Positions 1 through 9,368 of a DNA stretch of 64,000 nucleotides are shown here, piece by piece. The stretch is taken from positions 37,110-101,109 of the forward strand of contig UQOW01000004.1 in the NCBI GenBank assembly GCA_900542805.1, written 5' to 3'. The position numbers and the translations under genes were made by a program. The stretch's first letter is position 1. Each line of letters opens with the position of its first letter. The notes below the pieces were generated by a model that saw only the letters and a list, made by a program, of their open reading frames with translations, ran no database searches and was not told the DNA's origin. This DNA comes from an uncultured Sutterella sp. Its GTDB lineage: Bacteria > Pseudomonadota > Gammaproteobacteria > Burkholderiales > Burkholderiaceae_F.

Positions 1-2
1 AC

Positions 3-275
3 TACTGCTTTGTCGGGATTCGGCGCTGCGGAAAGTCCTACCTCATGCACCAACGCTGTCGGGAACTGCTTGCTCGGGGCGTTTCCCCCGCTCAGATGCT
101 TTATGTGTCTTTTGAAGACGAACGCTTAAGCGGGATTACGGTGCAGGAACTAAACCGCCTGCTTGAGATTAAGCAGAAAATGACAGGGGGCGTCGCCCTA
201 CGGTACCTCTTTCCTGTCGAGCTTCAGAATCTTGACGGATGGGAGCACTTTGCGCGCCGGTCTGCGTCCTCTTAA
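3..275 (+). pseudogene. Truncated AAA_14/DUF4143-type ATPase fragment
   Basis: The frame is open from the window edge and reads a Walker A motif (GIRRCGKS) followed by VSFEDERL, the usual start of the AAA_14 ATPases that carry a C-terminal DUF4143 domain. Those proteins are normally about 400 residues. This reading ends about 90 residues in, just after LQNLDGWEHFARR, which corresponds to the region next to Walker B. The Walker B itself is degraded: I read LFPVELQ where FFDEIQ is expected, and the segment before it is scrambled. Its TAA stop overlaps the dusA stop on the other strand, so the homology is cut exactly at the 3' end of dusA. I infer a deletion remnant. The upstream part lies outside the window. 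Confidence 0.6.
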
Positions 276-1309
276 AAGCCGACAAACTCGTCATCGTCGA
301 AACGCGAAAACGTGTCGCTGATGTCGCGCCAGCCGGCTCTGGCAAAGGCCTCGCGCAACACGTCGGTTTTGTAACGTTCGTAAGCTAACGGATTGGAAAG
401 AAACCGCCTCCAGGCTTTCGCTCCGGCAAGACCATTGAGCAGTCCGAGCATATGCCGTGCCGACCCACGCAAGACGCGCGGATCTTTCGGATACTGCTCT
501 TTCAGATACTGCGTCATTTTTTCTATGACGTCTTCGCGCGTCACAGGATTGTCTTTGCCTCCGAAAAGCCTGGCATCGACATCGGAAAGAATCCACGGAT
601 TGGTATAGACCTCACGTCCGAGCATCACGCCGTCAACACCTTTTAGCAGCTCTTCGGCCACTCCCAAATCATGAATTCCACCGTTAATGACAATCTGTGC
701 CTGGGGGAAATCTCTTTTTAAAAGCGCGGCGTATTCTCGTCGTAGCGGCGGAATTTCGCGATTTTCTTTCGGACTTAAACCCTTAAGCCAAGCCGAGCGC
801 GTATGCACGATAAATGTTCGACATCCGGCATCAAACAGGGTTCCGACAAAGTCGCATACGAATCCGTAATCGTCCCGACCGTCTACTCCGACTCGGTGCT
901 TAATTGTGACATCGATATCGGTCGCATCTTTCATGGCCTTAAAGCAATCGGCGACAAGCGTCGGCTCGAGCATCAGGCAGGCGCCGAAACTGCCCTTCTG
1001 GACACGCTCGGAAGGACACCCGCAATTAAGATTAATCTCATCGTACCCAGCCTTGGCGATCCACGCGGCGATTTGGGCCAATTGCACCGGGTCACTGCCT
1101 CCGACCTGGCAGGCAACGGGGTGTTCAGCTGCATTAAAACTTAATAGACGGTCCCTGTCACCGAAGATAAGGGCGGGCGCCGTTATCATTTCCGTATAAA
1201 GGCGAGCACACTGAGTCAGGGTGCGATGAAAGTACCGACAGTGCTTATCCGTCCAGTCGAGCATCGGCGCCACACAAAAACGCCATTTACTGTAGGCTAA
1301 CTCGCTCAC
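272..1309 (-). CDS. dusA: tRNA-dihydrouridine(20/20a) synthase DusA
   Basis: FMN enzyme that reduces uridines in the tRNA D-loop. The 345-residue protein opens with FCVAPMLDWTDKHCRYFHR, the DusA-type N-terminus. The catalytic cysteine sits in NLNCGCPS (about Cys98). VINGGIH and DGVMLGREVYTNPW are the expected TIM-barrel flavin-phosphate segments. Length and the C-terminal helical domain fit DusA rather than DusB or DusC. The ATG overlaps the ychJ stop by four bases, so the two are translationally coupled, and dusA is the last gene of the long rimP operon. Its stop abuts a decayed ATPase fragment on the other strand. Confidence 0.93.
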   Translation of the reverse strand: MSELAYSKWRFCVAPMLDWTDKHCRYFHRTLTQCARLYTEMITAPALIFGDRDRLLSFNAAEHPVACQVGGSDPVQLAQIAAWIAKAGYDEINLNCGCPSERVQKGSFGACLMLEPTLVADCFKAMKDATDIDVTIKHRVGVDGRDDYGFVCDFVGTLFDAGCRTFIVHTRSAWLKGLSPKENREIPPLRREYAALLKRDFPQAQIVINGGIHDLGVAEELLKGVDGVMLGREVYTNPWILSDVDARLFGGKDNPVTREDVIEKMTQYLKEQYPKDPRVLRGSARHMLGLLNGLAGAKAWRRFLSNPLAYERYKTDVLREAFARAGWRDISDTFSRFDDDEFVGF

Positions 1310-1704
1310 GATTGACTGCGTTCCTTGTCATCGACATAAAACCAACGTCCCTCGCGCTTTTCAAACCGAGAGACGGCATGCAGTCGAAACGCTCCGGTCG
1401 AGCCCGCACGAGCGCGAGCAATGTACTCGACCGTCGCATGCGTCGCATCGATGTGCGTTTCGTTTTTGACCGTAAGGCCGATCCATTTGAGCGAAGGGTC
1501 AATCAGAGTCTCGGACGGGCACGTTTCCTTGGCCCACGTCAAGCGAAGCCAATCTTCACGCTTCAGCGCAAAGGCCGTATAGCGACTGCGCATCAAAGAG
1601 GCGGCATTCGGAGGAATCACCCCGTCGAAAATAAAACGCCCGCAACAGTCCGCCAGAGTCCTGCCGGACCCACACGGGCACGGTGCAGGCAGTTTCTTTG
1701 CCAT
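1306..1704 (-). CDS. ychJ: YchJ-family SEC-C motif protein (UPF0225)
   Basis: Small 132-residue protein with an N-terminal SEC-C zinc motif (CPCGSGRTLADCC, about residues 9-21). This is followed by the YchJ core FIFDGVIPPNAASLMRSRY and an NTF2-like fold region ending in HAVSRFEKREGRWFYVD. The biochemical role of this family is not established; the motif implies zinc binding. It starts 7 bases after the typA stop and overlaps dusA by four bases, so it is expressed with the translation operon. The family call is solid; I make no functional claim beyond it. Confidence 0.88.
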   Translation of the reverse strand: MAKKLPAPCPCGSGRTLADCCGRFIFDGVIPPNAASLMRSRYTAFALKREDWLRLTWAKETCPSETLIDPSLKWIGLTVKNETHIDATHATVEYIARARAGSTGAFRLHAVSRFEKREGRWFYVDDKERSQS

Positions 1705-1710
1705 GAAAAA

Positions 1711-3567
1711 TCAGGCCTCTTGTTCGCCGTTTTCCTCACGTTCGACGCGTGCCGCACGGCGACGCTCGAATTCCTTGAGCCAGCGTTTGCGCAAACGAAT
1801 CGACTTGGGCGTAATTTCCACAAGTTCGTCGTCATTGATGAACTCAACGGCACTTTCGAGCGTCAAGGTAACGGGAGGAACCAAGCGAATGGCCTCATCG
1901 GTACCGGAAGCTCGAATGTTCGTCAGCTGCTTGCAACGAATGGGGTTGACGACAATGTCGTTTTCGCGTGAGTGTTCGCCGATAATCATGCCTTCGTACA
2001 AGGGGTCTCCCGGGCTGACAAAGAGACGCCCGCGTTCCTGGATCTTCCAAAGAGCATAGGCGACAGCCGCACCGTTATCCTGACTGATGATGGCTCCGGA
2101 GCGGCGCTCCCCGACATCGCCCTGCTTGATCGGTCCGTACGAATCGAATACATGGCTCATGATACCCGTGCCGCGGCACATCGTCAGGAACATCGACTGA
2201 AAGCCGATTAGGCCCCTAGCCGGAATTCGGTACTCAAGACGCACGCGCCCGCGACTATCCGATTGCATGTCAAGAAGGTCTCCCTTACGGCGACCGAGTT
2301 CTTCCATGACAGAACCTTGATGCGCTTCTTCCACGTCAACCGACAGTTGTTCATAGGGTTCCTGCTTGACGCCGTTCACTTCCTTCAAAAGCACACGAGG
2401 ACGACCGACAGCCAGTTCATAGCCTTCGCGACGCATGTTTTCAATGAGAATCGTCAGATGCAGTTCACCGCGTCCGCACACTTCCCACACCGTCTCGTCG
2501 CCGGTTTCGCGCATGCGCATGGCAACGTTACTTTTAAGTTCCCGCTCCAGACGTTCGCGAATCTGACGGCTCGTGACGTACTTGCCTTCCTTGCCGGCCA
2601 AAGGCGACGTGTTGACCATAAAGGTCATCGTGAGCGTCGGCTCATCGACCTTGAGCATCGGAAGCGCTTCGGGATGTTCGAGATCGGTAATCGTCGTGCC
2701 GATATTCAAATCATCAATGCCGTTGATAAGGACAATATCGCCGGCTTGCGCATCGTTGACGACTTTGCGATCGAGACCCTCGAACTGCAAAATCTGTCCG
2801 ACTTTCACCTGTCGCGGCGTGCTTCCCGGACCGTCCATTAACGCCACGGGTTCCCCGGCCTTAATCCGTCCGCGGTGCACACGGCCGATGCCGATTTTGC
2901 CGACATAGCTGTTGTAATCCAAGGAGCAAATCTGCAACTGAAGCGGCGCATCGGCATTGTCTTCACGCACGGGGACGTATTTGATGACGGTGTCGAAAAC
3001 AGCCTTCATGTTGCCGATTTTTTCGAGTTCCTTCACATCCGGCGTGTAACCGGCGTACCCGGCTAAGGCCGAAGCGTAAATGACCGGGAAATCGAGCTGA
3101 TCTTCGGTCGCACCGAGCTTATCGAACAAATCAAACGTCTGATTGACGACCCACTCGGGGCGAGCTCCGACACGATCGATTTTATTGATGACGACAATAG
3201 GCTTTAAACCGGCAGCAAGAGCCTTGCGCGTGACAAATCGGGTCTGCGGCATGGGGCCTTCGACGGCATCGACAAGGAGCAAAACACCGTCGACCATCGA
3301 AAGAACGCGTTCGACTTCGCCGCCGAAATCGGCATGTCCCGGTGTATCGATGATGTTAATGTGAATTCCCTCGTACTCGACGGCGCAATTTTTAGCGAGG
3401 ATCGTAATCCCGCGTTCCTTTTCGATATCTCCGCTATCCATCACGCGTTCGTCGACCTGCTGATTTTCACGGAAAGTTCCGGCGCATTGGAGCAACTTAT
3501 CGACCATTGTGGTCTTACCGTGGTCTACGTGGGCAATGATTGCAATATTGCGAATCGCTCGTGTCAT
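1711..3567 (-). CDS. typA: Ribosome-associated translational GTPase TypA/BipA
   Basis: EF-G-like GTPase involved in ribosome assembly and stress or cold adaptation. The 618-residue length is typical. G1 is HVDHGKTT at about residues 13-20, switch II is DTPGHADFGGEVERV, and G4 is NKIDR. Domains II and III follow, then the family C-terminal domain containing RGLIGFQSMFLTMCRGTGIM. The C-terminus is basic. The ATG overlaps the truB stop by four bases. typA directly after truB places it in the rimP-nusA-infB transcription unit. Confidence 0.96.
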   Translation of the reverse strand: MTRAIRNIAIIAHVDHGKTTMVDKLLQCAGTFRENQQVDERVMDSGDIEKERGITILAKNCAVEYEGIHINIIDTPGHADFGGEVERVLSMVDGVLLLVDAVEGPMPQTRFVTRKALAAGLKPIVVINKIDRVGARPEWVVNQTFDLFDKLGATEDQLDFPVIYASALAGYAGYTPDVKELEKIGNMKAVFDTVIKYVPVREDNADAPLQLQICSLDYNSYVGKIGIGRVHRGRIKAGEPVALMDGPGSTPRQVKVGQILQFEGLDRKVVNDAQAGDIVLINGIDDLNIGTTITDLEHPEALPMLKVDEPTLTMTFMVNTSPLAGKEGKYVTSRQIRERLERELKSNVAMRMRETGDETVWEVCGRGELHLTILIENMRREGYELAVGRPRVLLKEVNGVKQEPYEQLSVDVEEAHQGSVMEELGRRKGDLLDMQSDSRGRVRLEYRIPARGLIGFQSMFLTMCRGTGIMSHVFDSYGPIKQGDVGERRSGAIISQDNGAAVAYALWKIQERGRLFVSPGDPLYEGMIIGEHSRENDIVVNPIRCKQLTNIRASGTDEAIRLVPPVTLTLESAVEFINDDELVEITPKSIRLRKRWLKEFERRRAARVEREENGEQEA

Positions 3568-4499
3568 AGTGTCTTCTTTCCCGAATTTGTCTCGGTATTT
3601 CCCAAAAATGTAATCAAGCGGACAGGATGAACAACCCCGTGTTCATCGACCCTGACCACCCCTAATAAACGGTTCCCCGGGCCGTAGGCTCTCGCCTGGC
3701 CGCGTAGGTCCTGCCGAATTGCCAGTCGCTGACCGTTTTCCAGACGCGATGCCAGCAATTCCGTTAAATTCAATGCGGGCAGACTCTGCAACAGAAAATC
3801 TGCCCCCTTTAATAGTTTTCGCCTTTGCTCGATGCTCTTGGTTTTGTCGTCGAGCTCGGAAAAAGGCACGGCATCGTCAATGCTTAAATCCCCGACCCGT
3901 GTGCGCCGCAATGCCGTTAAGTGAGCACACGTCCCGAGTCGCATCGCCATGTCATCGGCAAGAACGCGAATGTACGTGCCCTTGCTCACGTCCGTCTCAA
4001 AGGTAAGCTCTCCGTCTTCATACGAAATCAGAGTCAAGCGTTTGACGCAAACCTGGCGTGCCTCGCGCGTCACTTCGATGCCTCGCCGCGCGAGTTCATA
4101 TAAATTTTTTCCGTCGCGCTTAATAGCCGAGTACATCGGAGGCCGTTGCAAAATGACCCCCGTAAACTCAGGGATAAGTGCTTCAATCTCATCGACGGTC
4201 GGACGCACGTCACTCGTTTGCGTCACAACCCCCGTTTTATCAAGCGTATCGGTTCGCTTTCCGAACTTCATGCGCGCGATGTACCGTTTATCGGCCTTTA
4301 ACAAATCAGCCGAAAACTTCGTTGCATTCCCGAAGGCAAGCGGTAAAAGTCCGGTTGCCATCGGATCGAGCGTTCCGGTATGCCCGGCCTTTTGCGCATT
4401 TAAAAGACGGCGTGAAAGCTGCAAAGCCCAATTCGAACTCATTGATTCGGGCTTATCCAAGAGCAACACGCCGTCGACGGCCTCTCCTTTACTTCCCAT
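3564..4499 (-). CDS. truB: tRNA pseudouridine(55) synthase TruB
   Basis: Makes pseudouridine 55 in the T-loop of tRNAs. The 311-residue protein has the substrate-binding start VDGVLLLDKPESMSSN. The catalytic aspartate lies in HTGTLDPMATGLLPL (about Asp45), and RPPMYSAIKRDGKNLYELAR is the second family motif. A TruB C-terminal domain of PUA type follows. It overlaps rbfA upstream by 11 bases and typA downstream by four, consistent with tight coupling in the translation operon. Confidence 0.96.
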   Translation of the reverse strand: MGSKGEAVDGVLLLDKPESMSSNWALQLSRRLLNAQKAGHTGTLDPMATGLLPLAFGNATKFSADLLKADKRYIARMKFGKRTDTLDKTGVVTQTSDVRPTVDEIEALIPEFTGVILQRPPMYSAIKRDGKNLYELARRGIEVTREARQVCVKRLTLISYEDGELTFETDVSKGTYIRVLADDMAMRLGTCAHLTALRRTRVGDLSIDDAVPFSELDDKTKSIEQRRKLLKGADFLLQSLPALNLTELLASRLENGQRLAIRQDLRGQARAYGPGNRLLGVVRVDEHGVVHPVRLITFLGNTETNSGKKTL

Positions 4500-4902
4500 G
4501 ATCTAGCGAATCGGCGCCGGCCTTTTGTTCGCCGGCACGCGTCACCTCCATCGCTTCCCGGATGACGCGGTCCATGGCAAAGCCGTGCGCAACCGAGGTA
4601 TCGTGCACGAAATGCAATGTCGGAACCGTGTGAATCGTCATCTTACGGAAAATCAGATTTCTCAGATGTCCGGCAGCGGCATTGAGCCCGGCTTCGCTGT
4701 CCTCGGGATTCGTCCCGAGGACCGTAAAGAACACACGGGCATGCGCATAGTCCGGTGTGATTTCACATCCGGTAATTGTCACAAGACCGATACGGGGATC
4801 ACGCAACTCGCGCGGAATGATTTCCGCCAAGTCTCGGGCAATCTGATCGGCAATGCGGATACTGCGTCCGGGTTTGGTCTCTTTCATAGGCGTCTCCGTC
4901 AA
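4489..4902 (-). CDS. rbfA: Ribosome-binding factor A
   Basis: Late 30S maturation and cold-shock factor that binds near 16S helix 1. The 137-residue protein is a single KH-type domain: IRIADQIARDLAEII at the start, then ELRDPRIGLVTITGCEITPDYA, then HARVFFTVLG and LRNLIFRK. LHFVHDTSVAHG is the conserved C-terminal part. A short polar tail follows. It overlaps both infB and truB, the classical order in proteobacteria. Confidence 0.95.
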   Translation of the reverse strand: MTETPMKETKPGRSIRIADQIARDLAEIIPRELRDPRIGLVTITGCEITPDYAHARVFFTVLGTNPEDSEAGLNAAAGHLRNLIFRKMTIHTVPTLHFVHDTSVAHGFAMDRVIREAMEVTRAGEQKAGADSLDHGK

Positions 4903-7826
4903 AGAGTACGAGCGACTTCCGTCACTTCGAAGATCTCCAGTTGATCACCGACTTGAATATCATCGTGTCCCTTCAGAGACAGACCGCATTCGTTGCCGGC
5001 TTGTACTTCACGCACATCGTCCTTGAAGTGCTTCAAACTGGCAAGTTCCCCGGTCCAGATTACCACATTGTTGCGAAGCTGTCGTGCACTGGCATTACGA
5101 CGCACGAGACCTTCGAGAACACGGCACCCGGCAATGAGTCCGACCTTCGGAACGTGAATCGTCTGACGAATTTCGAGTAACCCGATACCGGTTTCTTTTC
5201 TCTCGGGAGCGAGCATGCCGCTCATCGCTGCCTTCACGTCGTCAATAGCATCGTAAATGATGTTGTAATAACGAATCTCGATTCCGTCGGTCTCTGCCGT
5301 CTTCTTGGCCATGGCATCGGCACGAACGTTAAACCCGATGATAATGGCGTGGCTGGCAGCCGCCAGGTTCACATCCGTTTCCGAAATGCCGCCGACAGCG
5401 CTATAGACAACCTGAACACGCACCTCATCGGTCGAAAGCTTCTGCAAGGCAGCGGAAATAGCCTCTTGCGAGCCCTGAACGTCGGCTTTAATAATCACGG
5501 AAAGCGTCTTGACGTCGCCGTTTTGGTTAAAGGCACTATCGAGGCGTGCGCTTTGCTGCTTGGCCAAACGCACATCGCGGTTTCGACTCTGGCGGAAAAG
5601 CGCCACTTCGCGAGCCTTCTTCTCATCGGGCACGGTCAGAAGGACGTCGCCGGCTTGCGGGACATCCGACAAGCCGAGAATCTCTACCGGAATGGAGGGG
5701 CCGGCCTGCTGGACAGCTTTTCCCATTTCGTTATTCATCGCACGCACGCGCCCGTAAACCTGACCGACAAGGACGATGTCGCCTTTCTTCAGCAGTCCTG
5801 ACTGAACCAAGACGGAAGCAACCGGTCCGCGGCCCTTATCCAAGCGGCTTTCAATCACAAGGCCCTTCGCAGGACCTTCGGCCGGCGCTTTAAGTTCGAG
5901 CATTTCCGCCTGCAGTAAGAGGTTCTCGAGCAGGTCATCCACGCCCTGCCCGGTCTTCGCGGAAACAGGAATAAACGGAACGTCCCCGCCGAACTCTTCG
6001 GGCATCACCCCGTTTTGCACGAGCTCGTTACGCACGCGTTCGGGGTTGGCCTCCGGTTTATCCATCTTATTGATGGCCACGACCAAGGGGACTTTCGCTG
6101 CCTTGGCGTGCGCGATGGCTTCTTTGGTTTGCGGCATGACACCATCGTCGGCCGCAACGACCAAAATGACGATATCGGTGGCCTGCGCACCGCGAGCTCG
6201 CATAGCCGTAAAAGCCTCGTGTCCCGGTGTGTCGAGGAACGTGACAATGCCGCGCGGCGTTCTCACGTGATACGCACCGATATGCTGCGTGATACCGCCG
6301 GCCTCACCGGCTGCAACCTTGGCGCGACGGATGTAGTCCAAAAGAGATGTCTTACCGTGGTCGACATGACCCATAATGGTCACAACCGGGGGGCGCGGTT
6401 TTTCCGGATACGTTGTCGTCGTCTCCGAGAGTTCGCCCAAAAGCGCTTCCGGATCATCGGCCTTGGCCTGAACAGCTTTGTGCCCCATTTCCTCAACGAC
6501 AATCATGGCCGTGTCCTGATCGAGCATCTGGTTAATCGTCACCATCTGTCCCATCTTCATGAGAGCCTTGATCACTTCGGTGGCTTTGACGGCCATCTTG
6601 CGCGCTAAGTCGGCCACCGAAATCGTTTCGGGAACACTGACTTCGCGCACAACGGGCTCTGCCGGTGCCTGCACGGCAGGCGTTGCATTGGATCGATCAC
6701 GCTTGGGTTTTTTAGACCGAGAGCGCCAACTCGTATCCTCATCGCCGCCCCCGTCAATCGCGCCGCGCGTTTTAAGCGCACGGTGCGTACGGGAGTCTTC
6801 TCCCCAGGCGTTCTCTCCGGAACGCTCGGAGCGACCGTGATTTTTAAATCCACCTTTTTTGGGAGCCTCGGACTTGGGCGATTCGGCACCCTTACGACGA
6901 TCAGGTTTCTTTTCTTCTTTAACGACGGGTTTTGCAACCGACGTAGGCTTGGCCTTTAAGACAACCTTGGGTCGAGCGAGCATCTGACGAATCGCTTCGG
7001 CTTCTTGCTGCGCCTTCAAACGTGCCGCATCGCGCTCGGCATCTCCCTTGACCTTTTGGGCAGACGGCGCTGTCGGTTTGATACCTTTCGGTGCCGGGCT
7101 CTTGATTTCTTTTACGGGCTTAAGCGGTGTCTCTCTTGCCTCTTTAGTGAACGGCTTTCCCGCACTGCCATCCTTGCCTTGCGTCGCTTGAGTAGGAGTC
7201 GAGTTCTCCGATTTCTTAAGGGGTGCCGCCGGTTCGACCTTTTTGCTCTGGGCGAGCTTTACAGCCTCGGGAATTGATTTCGGTGCCACGGGAGGCTCAG
7301 GTGCTACGAAAGTCGCCTTCACATTGGGTTCAGCTTTGACCTCAATTGGCTTTTTCTGAGGCTCCGGTGCCGAAGTCACGGGCTTGATTGCCGGAGCCGT
7401 CGGAGCGGGAGTCGGCGTGACGGTCTTTGCCGGAGTTATTTCTTCCGATGCCTTCTTTTGACCGAGCGCGGCCTGAACCTGAGCCTTAGCTTTGGCCTCA
7501 AGTTCAGCGCGAGCTGCCTGAGCAGCCTGCGTGTTCTTCACGAAAATACGACGGCGCCGCACTTCCACCTCAATGGTGTGTGCTCCGCCCTGACCGTCGT
7601 TCTGACGAATGGTCGTCGTTTCGCGACGCATAATCGTAATCTTGCGCGGCTTGGCGTTTTGCGTACGCTCCGTGTGGAGCTTTTCCAAAAGCTTGGCCTT
7701 ATCGGCGTCACTCACGGCCGACGTTTCGCTCTGAACGGGAATACCGGCCGAGCGCAGTTGCTCGACAAGGACCTTAGCCGGGATATGCAATTCCCGGGCG
7801 AAATCGGTCACAGTGCTATTTGCCAT
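4899..7826 (-). CDS. infB: Translation initiation factor IF-2
   Basis: GTPase that delivers fMet-tRNA to the 30S subunit. The 975-residue protein begins with an IF2 N-terminal domain (TVTDFARELHIPAKVLVEQLRSAGI). A very long Ala/Lys/Pro-rich, presumably disordered segment spans about residues 90-400. A second N-terminal module (VADLARKMAVKATEVIKALMKMG) precedes the G domain. G1 is GHVDHGKT near residue 475, switch II is DTPGHEAFT, and G4 is NKMD. Domains II to IV follow, ending in GDQLEIFEVTEVAR. It lies 51 bases after nusA and overlaps rbfA. The long linker makes it larger than the E. coli protein. Confidence 0.97.
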   Translation of the reverse strand: MANSTVTDFARELHIPAKVLVEQLRSAGIPVQSETSAVSDADKAKLLEKLHTERTQNAKPRKITIMRRETTTIRQNDGQGGAHTIEVEVRRRRIFVKNTQAAQAARAELEAKAKAQVQAALGQKKASEEITPAKTVTPTPAPTAPAIKPVTSAPEPQKKPIEVKAEPNVKATFVAPEPPVAPKSIPEAVKLAQSKKVEPAAPLKKSENSTPTQATQGKDGSAGKPFTKEARETPLKPVKEIKSPAPKGIKPTAPSAQKVKGDAERDAARLKAQQEAEAIRQMLARPKVVLKAKPTSVAKPVVKEEKKPDRRKGAESPKSEAPKKGGFKNHGRSERSGENAWGEDSRTHRALKTRGAIDGGGDEDTSWRSRSKKPKRDRSNATPAVQAPAEPVVREVSVPETISVADLARKMAVKATEVIKALMKMGQMVTINQMLDQDTAMIVVEEMGHKAVQAKADDPEALLGELSETTTTYPEKPRPPVVTIMGHVDHGKTSLLDYIRRAKVAAGEAGGITQHIGAYHVRTPRGIVTFLDTPGHEAFTAMRARGAQATDIVILVVAADDGVMPQTKEAIAHAKAAKVPLVVAINKMDKPEANPERVRNELVQNGVMPEEFGGDVPFIPVSAKTGQGVDDLLENLLLQAEMLELKAPAEGPAKGLVIESRLDKGRGPVASVLVQSGLLKKGDIVLVGQVYGRVRAMNNEMGKAVQQAGPSIPVEILGLSDVPQAGDVLLTVPDEKKAREVALFRQSRNRDVRLAKQQSARLDSAFNQNGDVKTLSVIIKADVQGSQEAISAALQKLSTDEVRVQVVYSAVGGISETDVNLAAASHAIIIGFNVRADAMAKKTAETDGIEIRYYNIIYDAIDDVKAAMSGMLAPERKETGIGLLEIRQTIHVPKVGLIAGCRVLEGLVRRNASARQLRNNVVIWTGELASLKHFKDDVREVQAGNECGLSLKGHDDIQVGDQLEIFEVTEVARTL

Positions 7827-7877
7827 AAATTGTCCTTCTCCTTCGTGGGTCTGTGGCTTCCTGTCTGCTTTTTCGGC

Positions 7878-9368
7878 TTACTTGCCGTCAGTCCAGGAAG
7901 CACGGGCCGCCATAATCAGGGCGTTTGCACGTTCCTCCGGAATCCCCGTCATTTCGACGAGTTCGTCACTGGCTAAATCCCCTAAATCATCCCCTGTCTT
8001 CACACCCTTACTGACTAACGTTGCCGCAAGGTCGTGATCCATCCCGGGCACGGCCAAAAGCGTTGCATCGGCCTGACGCAAATTCTCTTCGCGCTTTAAG
8101 GCACGCGAGAGCAATGCGCTTCTGGCGCGATCGCGCAGTTCCGTGACGATTTCTTTATCAAATAGGCCCAAATCAATGATTTCCTGCTCAGGCACATACG
8201 CCAACTCTTCCAAGCTGTAAATTCCGCTATCGATAAGAGCAACGGCCGCCTCTTCGTCCATGTCAAGGGCCGTCATGAACTCTTCCTTGGCTTCGGCAAT
8301 TTCCTGGGCGTGTTTCTTGTCGGCTTCTTCGGCCGTCATGATGTTAATCTGCCAGCCCGTCAGTTCCGTTGCCAGGCGCACATTCTGTCCGTGCGTTCCA
8401 ATGGCAATCGCCAGGTTATCCTCATCGACCATAACATCCATGGAGTTGGACTCTTCGTCGGCCACGACCTTGCTGACCTTCGCGGGCTTTAACGCCTCGA
8501 CGATATACTGCACGGGGTTGTCGTCATAGCGCACGACGTCGATGCGTTCACCGGCAAGCTCATTAGTGACTGCCGTCACGCGCGACCCGCGAATACCGAT
8601 GCAGGTACCGACCGGTTCCACACGCTTATCGTGGCTCATCACGGAAACCTTGGCACGCACGCCCGGATCACGCGCCGCAGACTTAATTTCCACAACGCCC
8701 TCTTCGATTTCGGGCACTTCCAGTTCAAAAAGCTTAATTAAAAATTCCGGGCACGAACGGGACAAAATCACGGTCTTACCCTTGGGCGTTTCGTCAATGC
8801 GCAACACATAGGCACGCACGCGTTCTGCGGAGCGAAGATTTTCCCGCGGAATCATTTCCGAGCGCGGCAAACGCGCTTCCATGCGCCCGACTTCCACAAT
8901 GGCGCCTTCCTTGTCAACGCGCTTAATCTGACCGCTGACGATTTTTTCACCGCGTTCCAAAAACTCCTTAAGGACCTGCTCGCGTTCGGCATCGCGCAGG
9001 CGTTGCAAAATCACCTGCTTGGCATCCTGCGCAAAACGACGCCCCGACGTATTGATGTTCTCCACGGGCTTTTCGATGTAATCACCGACTTTAAGTGTCG
9101 GGTACTCATCGGTAATGTCCGAGAACATTTCCTCCCGATCGGGTTGCTGCAGACCGGCGGCATCATCGACGATGAGCCAGCGGCGCTTGGCCGTCCAGTC
9201 GCCCGTTTCCGTATTCACGCTGACAACGACATCGGCGTCTTCTCCGGGAAACCGGGCTTTCTTCACCGCACTGGCAAGAGCCATTTCCAGAACACCGAAA
9301 ACGGCACTCTTATCGACCTCTTTTTCCCGGGCCAGAACATCGACCATCTCGAGCATATCTCGGCTCAT
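7878..9368 (-). CDS. nusA: Transcription termination/antitermination factor NusA
   Basis: RNA polymerase-associated pausing, termination and antitermination factor. The 496 residues match the proteobacterial length. An N-terminal polymerase-binding domain (about 1-135) is followed by an S1 domain beginning GEKIVSGQIKRVDKEGAIVEVG. Two KH domains follow (KVSVMSHDKRVEPVGTCIGI with the GIRGSRV loop; then AIAIGTHGQNVRLAT). Two C-terminal acidic repeats begin near TALDMDEEAAVALIDSG and LLAVPGMDHDLAATLVSKG. It overlaps rimP by four bases. Cotranscription with rimP and infB is classical. Confidence 0.96.
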   Translation of the reverse strand: MSRDMLEMVDVLAREKEVDKSAVFGVLEMALASAVKKARFPGEDADVVVSVNTETGDWTAKRRWLIVDDAAGLQQPDREEMFSDITDEYPTLKVGDYIEKPVENINTSGRRFAQDAKQVILQRLRDAEREQVLKEFLERGEKIVSGQIKRVDKEGAIVEVGRMEARLPRSEMIPRENLRSAERVRAYVLRIDETPKGKTVILSRSCPEFLIKLFELEVPEIEEGVVEIKSAARDPGVRAKVSVMSHDKRVEPVGTCIGIRGSRVTAVTNELAGERIDVVRYDDNPVQYIVEALKPAKVSKVVADEESNSMDVMVDEDNLAIAIGTHGQNVRLATELTGWQINIMTAEEADKKHAQEIAEAKEEFMTALDMDEEAAVALIDSGIYSLEELAYVPEQEIIDLGLFDKEIVTELRDRARSALLSRALKREENLRQADATLLAVPGMDHDLAATLVSKGVKTGDDLGDLASDELVEMTGIPEERANALIMAARASWTDGK

